From Nicotiana tabacum (Eukaryota; Streptophyta; Magnoliopsida; Solanales; Solanaceae), in assembly GCF_000715075.1 (NCBI RefSeq), contig NC_134093.1, forward strand, positions 98,006,826 to 98,070,825: a stretch of 64,000 nt of DNA, given 5' to 3'. The stretch's first letter is position 1; the number at the start of each line of letters is the position of its first letter. The position numbers and the translations under genes are program-made. The notes under the pieces were generated by a model, which did no database searches, had not been told where the DNA came from, and worked only from the letters and a program-made list of their open reading frames with translations. Below are positions 46,701 through 56,606 of this stretch, in pieces.

Positions 46701-48175
46701 GGCAGCGGAGGTGGTTGGAGTTGCTTAAGGATTATGATATCACCATTCTCTATCATCCAGGAAAGGACAATGTGGTGGACGATGCCTTGAGTCATAAGGA
46801 GAAGAGTTTGGGCAACTTAGCATATTTACCGGTAGCAGAGAGGCCTTTAGCCTTGGACGTTCAGGCATTGGCCAACCAGCTTGTCAGATTGGATATTTCT
46901 GAGCCGAGCCAGGTTTTGGATTGTGTGGTTTCTCAATCTTCTCTTTATGATCGTATCAGAGAACGTCAGTATGATGACCCCAATCTGCTTGTCCTTAAGG
47001 ATACGGTTCAGCACGGTGATGCCAAGGAAGTCACTATTGGGGATGACAGTGTATTACGGATTTAGGTGGTTTGTGTGAATTGATTCTCCAGGAGGCTGAC
47101 AACTCGCAGTACTCCATTCATCCAGGTGCCGCGAAGATGTATCAGGATTTGAGGCAGCACTATTGGTGGAGGCGAATGAAGAAAGATATAGTTGGATTTG
47201 TAACTTGGTGTTTAAATTATCAACAGGTGAAGTATGAGCATCAGAGACTGGGCGGATTTCTACAGAAACTTGAAATTCTTGAGTGGAAGTGAGAGCGTAT
47301 TACCACGGACTTTGTAGTTGGGCTCCCACAGACTTTTAGGAAGTTTGATGTTGTTTGGGTGATTGTAGATCGGTTGACCAAGTCCTTGCATTTTATTCCA
47401 ATTGGTATTACTTATTCTTCGGAGTGGTTGGCTGAGATTTATATCCGCAAGATTGTTCGCCTACACGGTGTGCCAGTATCCATCAATTCATAACGGGGCA
47501 CGCAGTTTACATCATAGTTTTGGAGAGCAGTGCAGAGAGGTTTGGGAACACAGGTTCAGTTGAGTACAACATTTCACCCTCAGACGGACGGACAGTCCGA
47601 GCGCACTATTCAGATATTGTAATATATGTTATGCGCTTGTGTTATAGATTTTGGAGGTTCTTGGGATCAATTTCTACCACTGGCAGAGTTTGCTTACAAT
47701 AACATCTACCAATCGAGCATTCAGATGGCTATGTATGAGGCTTTATATGGGAGACGGTGTTGATCTCTGATGGGTTGGTTTGAGCCGGGTGAGACTAGGC
47801 TATTGGGTACTAATTTAGTTCAGTATGCTTTGGAAAAAGTTAAATTGATTCAGGATCGACTTCGCACGGCGCAGTCAAGACAAAAGAGTTATGTCGACCG
47901 GAAGGTCTGTGATGTTGCTTACATTGTTGGGGAGAAGATTCTGCTCAAGATTTCACCCATGAAGGGTGTGTTGAGGTTCGGGAAGAAGGGAAAGTTGAAC
48001 CCTCGGTATATTGGACTGTTTGAGGTGCTTAAGAAGATTGGAGATGTGGATTATGAACTTGCATTTCCGCCTAGTCTATCAGGTGTTCATCTAGTGTTTC
48101 ATGTATCTATGTTCCGGAAATATGTCGGGTATCCGTCTCATATTTTGGATTTCAGCATAGTGTAGTTGGATAGTA
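46701..48175 (+). pseudogene. gypsy C integrase
   Basis: After 'LLKDYDITILYHPGK', the zinc region shows 'YSIHPGAAK' and 'LRQHYWWRRM', but the Cys pair CLNC is CLNY, so zinc binding is impaired. Core: Asp in 'TTDFVVGLP', the Asp block near 47485 reads 'INS*RGTQF' (catalytic Asp lost to a stop-bearing change), and Glu in 'DGQSERTIQ' near 47592. The C-terminal 'RTAQSRQKSYVDRK' and 'VHLVFHVSMFRKYVGYP' are present (47770-48165). There are several stops. Confidence 0.9.
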
Positions 48176-48360
48176 ATTTGACTTATGATGTGGAGCCAGT
48201 GGCCATTTTATACCGGCAGGTTCGAAAGTTGAGATCAAAGAACATAGCTTCAGCGAAAGTGTAGTGGAGAGGCCAGCCAATCGGAGGAGCTACTTAGGAG
48301 ACTGAGCGGGAGATGTGGAACAAATATCCACACTTATTTGAGACTCCAGGTATAATTCCA
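48176..48360 (+). pseudogene. gypsy C chromodomain-like tail
   Basis: 'EPVAILYRQVRKLRSKN', then 'WRGQPIGGAT', a TAG in place of Trp, and 'ETEREMWNKYPHLFE'. This is the chromodomain-like end expected for Tekay/Del integrases, thought to guide insertion toward marked chromatin. It is inactive here. Confidence 0.8.
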
Positions 48361-48385
48361 AGCTCATTCGAGGACGAACATTTGT

Positions 48386-48400
48386 TTAAGAGGGGGAGAA
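48386..48400 (+). other. gypsy C polypurine tract
   Basis: 'ttaagagggggagaa' ends directly at the 3' LTR start (TGTAATGACT at 48401). It is a clear purine run. Confidence 0.9.
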
Positions 48401-51078
48401 TGTAATGACTCAGCCGGTCGTTTTGAGTATTACACACCCGTTTTCCCATTTCCAAGGTTTAAAGTTTAAGTTGAAATAGTTGGCCGGATGTTGATATCGG
48501 GGTCGGAATCTGATTCTGGAAATTGAAATAGGTCTGTTATGTCATTTATGACTTGTGTGCAAAATTTGAGGTCAATCGGACTTGATTTGATAGGTTTCGG
48601 CGTCGAATGTGGAAGTTGGAAATTCTTAGTTTCATTAGGATTTAATTGGGGTATGATTCATGATTTTAGCGTTGTTTGATGTGATTTGAGGTTTCGACTA
48701 AGTTCGCATGATGTTTTAGGACTTGTTGGTGTATTTGGTTGATATCCCGGGGGCCTCGGGTGAGTTTCGAATGGTTAAACGAATCAAATTTGGACTTGGA
48801 GCAATTCTGGAAATTTCCAGTTCTCGTGCAATTGCACCTACAATAGAAATGGTCGCAGGCGTGCGACCAAAAAAGTGACAAAATGGTCGCAGATACGGCC
48901 TAGACTAGGAATGGCAGTGGCCACAGATGCGCACTCCTTACTGCAGAAGCGGAGTCGCACCTACGGCTTCGCGATCGCAGAAGCGGAAAAGGGAAGGGCC
49001 AAGCTTCATCGCAGAAGCGAGTCCGCAGAAGCATCTCAGACCGCAAAAGCATGAAGTTCCTCACATCTGCGAGACCACAGATGCGGCTAAGTGCATCGCA
49101 GATGCAAAAAATGCCTGGGCAGAATATAAACGAAGGGTCCGAGAGTTTTTCTCATTTTGTGACATATTCGAACACGGGTTGAGGCGATCTTTGAGCGAGA
49201 ATTCATGAGAAATCTTGAGGTAAGTCACTTGTGATCATTGTTAGTCAATAATATTGGACTATCCCTGAGTATTTCGACTAGATTACGTGTTTTGAAGTGA
49301 AATTAAAGGCTTTGGGCCTAGAGATTTCAAAATAAGAAATTAAGATTTGGAGGTCGAGTTGATGTCGAAATTTGGTAAAATGGTATGGTTGGACTCGTGG
49401 TTGAATGGGCGTTCATATTTTATAACCTTTGTCGGGTTCTGAGACGTGGGCCCCACGGACGATTTTTGAGTGTAATTTTAGATTTTGTTGGGAAATTAGT
49501 ATTTTTTATATGGAATTAGTTCCTATAATTTGTATTGACTGAATCGAATTATTTATGACTAGATTTGAGGCGTTTGGAGACTGATTCGTGAGGCAAAGGC
49601 ATAGCAGAATAAAAAATTATACGGTTTGAGGTAAGTAACAGTTCTAAATCTGGTTCTAAGGGTATGAAACCCCGGATTTTCTGTTATGTAATCGGTTTTG
49701 AGGTGACGCGCATGCTAGGTGACGGGCGTGTGGGCGTGCACCGTAAGAATTGTAACTTGATCAAATTCCATAAAACTGTGTAGTTGAATAATCTGTTGTT
49801 ATCTGTACATTTTTCATATAGTAGAGAAATTAAACCACAAATTATATTTAGATTATGTGTTGGCATTGTAGGGACCCACAAAGGTCGTGTACATATTGAA
49901 TTATCTACTAAATTGTTATTTTATACTCAGTCACAGTTTACTTTTTTATTTTATCTTAGTATTTATTGTTTATTATTGACTCATCATATCATTGTTGTTT
50001 GGGCTGATTTTCACTATTATTGAGAGCCCGAGAGACTGGAGAGATTTATGACTGAGTGAGGCCGAGGGTCTGATTGTGAGATATTATATTATAGCACGTG
50101 AGTTGTCCGTGCAACACGTGAGTTGTCCGTACGAATCCAGATATTATACTATAGCACGTGAGTTGTCCGTGCAGTACGTGAGTTGTCCATGCAGCACGTG
50201 AGTTGTCCGTGCAACACGTGAGTTGTCCGTACGGATCCAGATATTATACTATAGCATGTGAGTTATCTGTGCAGCACGTGAGTTGTCCGTGCAGATCCAG
50301 ATATTGATACTATAGCACATGAGTTGTCCGTGCGGATTATAGAGCTTGGGCTGAAGGAGCCCCTCCGGAGTCTATACACACCCCTAGTGATTACACGTAC
50401 CTACTAAGTGCGAGTGCTGAGCAAGTGGGAGGACTGAGTGACCGTTGTTCTGAGAGGATACATTGATTTCATTATTGTAGTACTACAGTTGTCATATATC
50501 CTTATTTTGGAAAATTTCTAAAAGATATTATCTCCTGTTTCAGTCAAATCTGATATGAAATTATTGTTTTGGCATTAATTGTTGAACTTGCAAGCACGCC
50601 TACTTTCTTATGTTAGAAATTACTGTAATTGGACTTAGCTGTGAAGCTCGTCACTACTTTCAGTTCTTTATTTAGTATTGTTACTTGCTGAGTTTGTTGT
50701 ACTCATACACACCCTCCACCTCGTATGCAAATCCAGGTACTTCCGGACATGGATGTTGCTAGTTGTCGGAGTTTTATCTGTTGGAGATTATCAAGGTAGC
50801 TGCTTGACGTCCGCAAACCTTGACTCTCTTTCCTTTCAGCTTTTGTATTGTTCTATATTTCAGACAATGTTTTTAGCAGTCGGACTTTGTTATCATTTAT
50901 ATGCTCATGTACTCAGTGATACCGGATTTTGTGAATGCCTCTTTTATTAGTAATTTGTGAGATTTTTTATGAAAATTCAAATATTATGTTTTCAAACTTA
51001 AAAGAAATTGTGGTTTATTGAGGTTGTTGGCTTGTCTAGTATTGAGATAGGCGCCATCACGACATTTGGGTCGTGACA
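48401..51078 (+). repeat. gypsy C 3' LTR (2.68 kb)
   Basis: It begins TGTAATGACTCAGCCGGTCG and ends GGGTCGTGACA. It contains the palindromic-word zone (48835-49135), the conserved core as 'gctaggtgacgggcgtg' (49714-49730), the hairpin array (50094-50335) and a weak form of the terminal hairpin. It retains segments missing from the 5' LTR and lacks one that the 5' LTR kept. Confidence 0.9.
50094..50335 (+). repeat. hairpin-word array GCACGTGAGTTGTCCGTGC, 9 units
   Basis: Units start near 50094, 50113, 50154, 50174, 50194, 50213, 50255, 50274 and 50315. They occur as runs of two to four separated by 'atccagatattatactata'. Three more units than in the 5' LTR shows change in copy number after or during insertion. 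Confidence 0.92.
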
Positions 51079-51432
51079 ATAAATAAGGGCTTCAATCAAT
51101 AAAAAAGGTTTTGACTTTTAAATTTAATACATTTCAGTTCTTTTTAAAAACTTTTGAGTAAATACAAGCTGACTTTTGAGAATTTGGGTATTATATGAAG
51201 CACTTATTTATCAAATTTTATTTTAATTTGAAAAAATCTCTGCGGCTTATGCCTCACTGCAAAAACGCGTCTCAAACACCCGGGCGTACGCTCCGAACGC
51301 CTGGGTAACTCCCTGAATTGCTGGGCATACGCCTTTTGAGACTTTCGCCCCACACCATCGCCTTGGGGCATTTTTGATGCGCCTCGTCCCGGGCTCGCCC
51401 CGAAAATGCCTTTTTAAAACATTGGTCTCTGC

Positions 51433-52093
51433 CATATAAACATCAATCTAAAGACCCGTTTGTCCACAATTCTTTTTTCTTTTTTTTGATTTTTTTTTTC
51501 AATAACATATTTCTACATGAAATTTTATAAGCTTTTGGAGATTTTCAAAAATGAGTTTTTCAAGATCAAAATAGTGATTTTGACTCAAATTTTTCCAAGT
51601 TTTTTTTCCACTCACAAAACTACAATATTTTTTCGAGTAAAATGTCTACCCAAACATAATTTTAAATTCCAAATATTACTTTTTAACTTAACTCCAAATA
51701 CTACAATTTTTCAAAAATTACAATTTATATATCCAATCGCCTACTAAATATCAATTGGCTTAAGATTGACTGATTTTGATTGTTGCTTTCAGCGGAGAAA
51801 CTAATATTCAAGCAATCTGATAACTAAGAGGAACTAATTAAGCAATCTGATTACTAAATCTTTTAGGTTTGACTAGTGATAGAGCCACAAAGATACAGTT
51901 GTTCTGCTTTCGCAATCTTAATTAATTAAGTAGGTTTCAAAAAAATTGACTTCCAATAGAATGTGTAGATTACGTGTAAAAAGTCTAACTAACATGTACT
52001 AACACCTAAAATTGCCATTAATCAGCTTTTTGGGCGGAAATTTTTGACAGAAAGATGCATCACATAGCTGTCGTACGAACTTAAGTTTGAGCA
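51433..52093. other. spacer copy 2, middle part
   Basis: It is collinear with copy 1 from 15374 to about 15746, apart from a MITE at 51452-51744. Shared text includes 'taagattgactgattttg', 'ggaactaattaagcaatc' and 'tctaactaacatgtacta'. No gene is present. Confidence 0.8.
51452..51744. mobile_element. Harbinger-like MITE, 293 bp, with TAA duplication
   Basis: TAA flanks both sides (51449-51451 and 51745-51747). Copy 1 has the uninterrupted site 'catcaatctaaatgtcaatt' near 15382. The ends agacccgtttgtcca and tatccaatcgcctac form a poor inverted pair. It is T/A-rich and non-coding. The precise empty site makes the insertion secure; the superfamily is inferred from TAA and the ends. Confidence 0.72.
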
Positions 52094-52102
52094 TTGATAA
52101 TA
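52094..52102. repeat. 9-bp target duplication TTGATAATA (left)
   Basis: It is identical to 53087-53095. Copy 1 has 'ttgacaata' once near 15747, the approximate empty site. Confidence 0.93.
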
Positions 52103-53086
52103 CGGCAAGCCAAATATACCTCTTTACTTTCGAAAATGGTCTAAGAATACCTCTCGTTATATTATTGGGTTATCTATACCCCTGCAGTCATACTTTGGGT
52201 TCAAATATACCCCTCATTTAAACGGAGGGACACGTGTCATCGTCATGTTGGTCAATTCTAAATATCTCCTAATTAATTAAAAAGACTCATTATCCATACC
52301 CGGAAAATATATCTTTTTTTTATAAAAACTGAAAAAAACTAAAAAAAATATTTTTACTAAAAACTGAAAAAAACAAAAATATCTTTTTTCCAGTTTTTAC
52401 AAAAAACTGCTTTAAAAAACTGAAAAATATTTTTTAAAACAATATTTTTGTAGAAACTGAAAAGCAATTTTCTAAAGCAATTAAAAACTAAAATATTTCT
52501 AACTAAAAACTGGAAAATAATATTTGTTTTTTCAGTTTTTACAAAAACACTGCTTTAGAAATTTGCTTTTTAGTTGTTTTATCAGTTTTTACAAAACAGC
52601 TTTTTTTAAAAGTAATTTTTTTTTGTAAAAACTGAAAAAAATAAAAATATTTTAGTAAAAACAATTTTAGTTTTTACAAAAAAGTTTCTTTAGAAAATTG
52701 ATTTTCAGCGTTTTTCAGTTTTTTCAAAAACAATGTTTTAGAAAATATTTTTCAGTTTTTTCTAAAGCAGTTTTTTTGTAAAATCTAGAAAAAAAATAGT
52801 TTCGTTTTTTTCAGTTTTTAGTAAAAATAATTTCAGTTTTTTCTAGTTTTTACAAAAAATAATTGCTTTAAAAAATTATTTTTCGGGTATGATTAATGGG
52901 TCTTTTTAATTAATTAGAAGATATTTAGAATTAACCAACATGACGATGATACGTGTCCCTCCGTTTAAATGAAGTATATATTTGAACCCAAAGTATGACT
53001 GCAGGGGTATAGATAACCCAATAGTATAACGAGGGGTATTTTTAGACCTTTTTCAAAAGTAGAGAGGTATATTTGGCCCTTTGCCG
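52103..53086. mobile_element. foldback Mutator-like non-autonomous element, 984 bp
   Basis: Left end CGGCAAGCCAAATATACC; right end read inward CGGCAAAGGGCCAAATATAC. Both are inverted for well over 200 bp ('cccctgcagtcatactttgg' on the left, its reverse complement near 52988-53007). The interior is repeats of aaaaactgaaaaa that turn into tttttcagttttt, so the strand can fold on itself. It has no transposase. The perfect 9-bp duplication TTGATAATA fits Mutator-type insertion. Confidence 0.92.
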
Positions 53087-53095
53087 TTGATAATA

Positions 53096-54367
53096 TAAAA
53101 GTTTTATAAAAAGTTAATGTATATAACTTAAATATTTTTCTGTTATTTTCAATGACAGTGAAAAGGATGATATATCATTATTAGTAGGTAAGCCAGCCTA
53201 ACAGTATCCGCTTCTCGTAATGAAACCAAAAAATAATAAGGTGCATGCATTAAATCGTAGCTTTTACATGTTGTTTAATCTTTAAGTGTTAGCGAATACA
53301 TATCCCTCATTGGTTGTGTAAAGATTTCTAAAACGTTTTATAATGTCATAGGCCACTTTGTTCATTGTCTTAAGGTTTTGAGTTGGATGCTCATATTTTT
53401 TTCACATTGTATCAGAGCAATATAATGGTAAGTCCATTTACACAATTGTTTTCTCTTATCGTGTTTTATCGTTCTGGGCTTCTCTCTCAACTCAGTTTAT
53501 GGAGTTGCGCTCTGAGCTTTTACCCATTTCTCTAAATTCGGCTCAAGTCACTGACATTATATTGATCTAAGCCCACTCATTAGCATGTTGAGTCTAATTT
53601 ATCTCTCTCGCTACCTAAAAATAAAAAAGCCAAACAAAAAAGAGATCAAATCAACATTGAAGATGTCAGAGAATACAATTATTAATTATTTGGTTGTGTA
53701 AACTTTTCAAAGGAGTTTATAATGTACTAGTTCGATTCCCCCATTGCCTTAAGGTTTTGAATAAAATGTTAATGAAAGATAAAGCTATGAGAAATTTATG
53801 AAGAGATACTTTGAAAGTCCTCTCGGCAAGTTAATACGTGCTAGTAAGCCCTCCGCGGAAGAAAAGGCAATTGTTTCAACCTTTTGGCCTACCATGCGAA
53901 AATACGTGCACTTTGTTATGTATATGGTAGTGTCGTCGATAAGTTCTCCATCACTCATAAGAAATATTGATTGTTGAGATATTGATTTATGAAAGTTCGA
54001 TGAGGCCTTAACCAACAGTTTTGCTTCGTTCTGCGGTGATTTTCAAGCTAGCACCTATTTCAGCATATCTGCTCGATTAAATTCGCCTTTTTGAATCACT
54101 CTTAAAAGACTGCCTGAAGACATGACCAATATATATATGAGCAGACATTGCTGCCTCAAGGACTCTAATAAAGAGCCAGAAAAGAAAGAATTGAATCCCT
54201 ATAGTAGTTTTAGAAGGGATGGAGATAAATATATTTGCAGGCATACGTATTAGCAACTGAGCTAAGGTGCAATAAATTTTTTGCTTTTGTTTTTGTTTCT
54301 GTCAATCATCTCGTATTCAAAATCTGGTAGCTCGATAATTTGAATTTGCATTAGTAAGCTCACAGGC
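53096..54367. other. spacer copy 2, right part
   Basis: It is collinear with copy 1 from about 15885 to 16968. It contains a segment absent from copy 1 (53796-53965) and a primer-site-like TGTATCAGAGC at 53408-53418. It ends at the gypsy D LTR. No gene is recognised; short frames here have no known motifs. Confidence 0.75.
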
Positions 54368-55099
54368 TGTGATGATCCGATAGGTCATCTCATGTTTTGA
54401 AACCTAATTCAGTGATCCAAAGCCTTAAACATCATGTGTTTAGACTTTCTCGATTTGCGTGCGCAGTCCATACGTCTTTCCGGAAAGCTTTTATGCTAAA
54501 AACTGATAAAATAAGAATTTTTACCTTAAAAATTAATTTGAGTTGACTTCGATCAACGTTTTAAGTAAACAGACCTGGATCCGTATTTTGCCGGTCCCGA
54601 TAGGTCCGTATCGTAATTTGGGACATGGGTGAATGCCCAGAAATAAATTCTGAGGTCCCTAGCTCGAGATATAGAATTTTGATGAAAAATTAAAAGTTTA
54701 AAAGTTTAATGATTTTTAGAATTGACTGATGTTTGGCCTTGTTGATACTAGGTCCGTATTTTGGTTACGGAACCCGGTACAGGTCCATTATTAAATTTAT
54801 GACTTATTTGTGAAATTTGGTGAGAAGCGGAGTTAGTTCAACGTGATTCGAACGTTCAGTTGAGAAAATAGAAGTTTTAAAATCTTCTTGAAAATTTTAT
54901 TTGATTTGGTGTCCGATTCGTAGTTCTAGGAGTTATTTTGGTATTTTGGTCGCGCGAGCGAGTTCGTATGATATTTTTGGACTTGTGTGCATGTTTGGTT
55001 GGGAGCCCTAAAGGCTCGGGTAAGTTTGGGATAGGCTACGGGTGTTTTGAAACTTAGAAAAATCTGGTTTTTGGCTTCAGCTATTATCGGGTGTTTCCT

Positions 55100-55435
55100 T
55101 TATCGCGTTCGAGGAGGTACTCTGGCGAACGCGAAAGGTAAAATGGGGCAGGATGATTTTTTTTCTATGTGAACGCAGTAGCTAGGTCACAAACGCGAGG
55201 CAATGGGGGCTTACCCTTCACGAACGCAACCAGCTTCTCGTGAACGCGAAGCTTGAGGGACCTGGGGAGGGGACACTCGTTCTTCTACGCGAACGCGAGT
55301 ACTGGCTCGCGAACGCGGAGGCCAGGGGGAACAGCCTTCGCGAATGCGAAGAAGAACTCGCGAATGAGAAAGCCATTTGGGCTACTGCACATCGCGAACA
55401 CGGCAGGCCCTTCACGAACGCGAAGAAGGCCTGAC
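55100..55435 (+). repeat. CpG-rich palindromic-word cluster (gypsy D 5' LTR)
   Basis: Words of the type ttcgcgaatgcgaa, ctcgcgaacgcgg and ttcacgaacgcgaag recur about ten times. The same zone recurs in the 3' LTR at 63285-63600. Several overlapping spurious frames arise here on both strands. Confidence 0.88.
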
Positions 55436-56316
55436 GCCCAGACCCTAAAACATTTAAAAAATAGGATTTTACCCATTTTTAATAAACTCTCCATTAGAGC
55501 TCGGCCTAGGTGAGATTTTGAAGAGAAAACTCAACACCAGTTCATAGGTTTGTACTCTTTAACTCATTTTCTTCCATTTCTATCATCACCCATTAAATTC
55601 TTAGCCCTAATCGTTGTTCTTTCATGGTAGAAAACTAGGGATTTAGGAAGAATTGGGGGTTTTGCAAATTGGGGATTTAGACCTCGATTTGGGGTCAGAT
55701 TCTGAAACTAATTACGTAATCGAGCTCGGGGGTGAACGAGTAAATGTATTTTGGTCCGAACTTCGAGTATTGACCAAGCGAGCCCGGGGTCGATTTTTGA
55801 CTTTTGGGGAGAAAGATTGTGAAATCTAAAATTATGCATTGTAATTGATTTCTTTATCAATATTTGATACTATTGAGTCGTTTGTGGATAGATATGAGTG
55901 GTTTGGAGGTGGATTCTAGAGAAAAAGAGGTAATTGAGCTTTGAGTGGCCTATGGAATGAGGTAAGTGTCGTGGTTAACCTTGACTTGAAGGAATAGGAC
56001 TTGTTTGTCTATTTGCTACATGTTTAAATGTTGGGGAACAACATATATGTGAAGTGACGAGTACTTATGCGTTGTAGTCGGGTTAAAGCATGCGGGTGGG
56101 GCTTGGTTTCTTGCAATTATAGCTTCCTTTGTTCATGTTATCCGTGTTTAGACTAGTATTGTTAAATTGAATGTTCTTATCATGTTTACGGATCTTCTGG
56201 TGACAATTGAGTATTGATTCTGAAGTTGAGGTTGATATTGTGGAACCAAATATTTAAGTAAGGCTTGTACTTGTTATTCTATCTCCCTGTTGTTATTTGT
56301 TCATTGCATTATGGTA

Positions 56317-56606
56317 AGAGAGAGTGTTAATACACGAAGGGTGATGTCGTACCATATTGTGAGTGCTAATGCACGAAGGGTGATACCGTGCCATATTGTG
56401 AGTGTTAATGCACGAAGGGTGATGCCGTGCCATATTGTGAGTGTTAATGCACGAAGGGTGATGACGTGCCATATTGTGAGTGTTAATGCATGATGGGTGA
56501 TGTCGTGCCATGTTATGAGCGTTAATGCACGAAGGGTGATGTCGTGCCGTTTCTATTGATTTTATGGTGAGGTTGAGAGTAAAAGCACGAAGGGTGATGC
56601 CGTGCA
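56317..56606 (+). repeat. hairpin-word array (GCACG...CGTGC), 39-bp period
   Basis: Units of 'agtgttaatgcacgaagg' plus 'gtgatgccgtgccatattgtg' repeat six times with an exact 39-bp period in the centre (56401, 56440, 56479), plus one isolated unit near 56585. Each has the stem GCACG/CGTGC around an 11-base loop. Because 39 is a multiple of 3 it creates repetitive frames on both strands, which are artefacts. Confidence 0.92.

Larger units (their letters stand above)
40873..51078 (+). mobile_element. gypsy C: Tekay/Del-like Ty3/gypsy element with both LTRs, 10.2 kb
   Basis: Structure: 5' LTR, Met-tRNA primer site, gag with zinc knuckle, protease, RT, RNase H, integrase, chromodomain-like tail, polypurine tract, 3' LTR. 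Flanks are acaaa (40868-40872) and ataaa (51079-51083), a 5-bp duplication with one change. More than ten in-frame stops and several shifts make it inactive. The LTR start is shared with gypsy B. Confidence 0.93.
40400..51424. mobile_element. hAT-like non-autonomous element (about 0.8 kb) split by gypsy C
   Basis: Left end CAGTGTTTTAAAAGGCGC, right end GCCTTTTTAAAACATTG: an inverted pair. Parts on both sides are rich in 'gcgcctcg' and 'cttatgcctc', as in common plant elements of this sort. Flanks gcttctgc (40392-40399) and gtctctgc (51425-51432) fit a decayed 8-bp duplication, and copy 1 has one gtctctgc at 15366-15373 as the empty site. Gypsy C (40873-51078) sits inside; without it the element is 40400-40872 plus 51079-51424. 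Confidence 0.72.

Noticed and set aside
50094..50335. CRISPR-like appearance of direct repeats with short spacers (also 8800-9049 and 42348-42515)
   Set aside because: The repeats lie inside plant retrotransposon LTRs, the linkers repeat instead of being unique, unit spacing is irregular, and no cas genes exist.
55218..55513. Overlapping frames of 64-86 codons in the gypsy D LTR (also 63289-63640)
   Set aside because: Same reason: CpG-rich repeated words, no domain, and frames change between the two LTRs.
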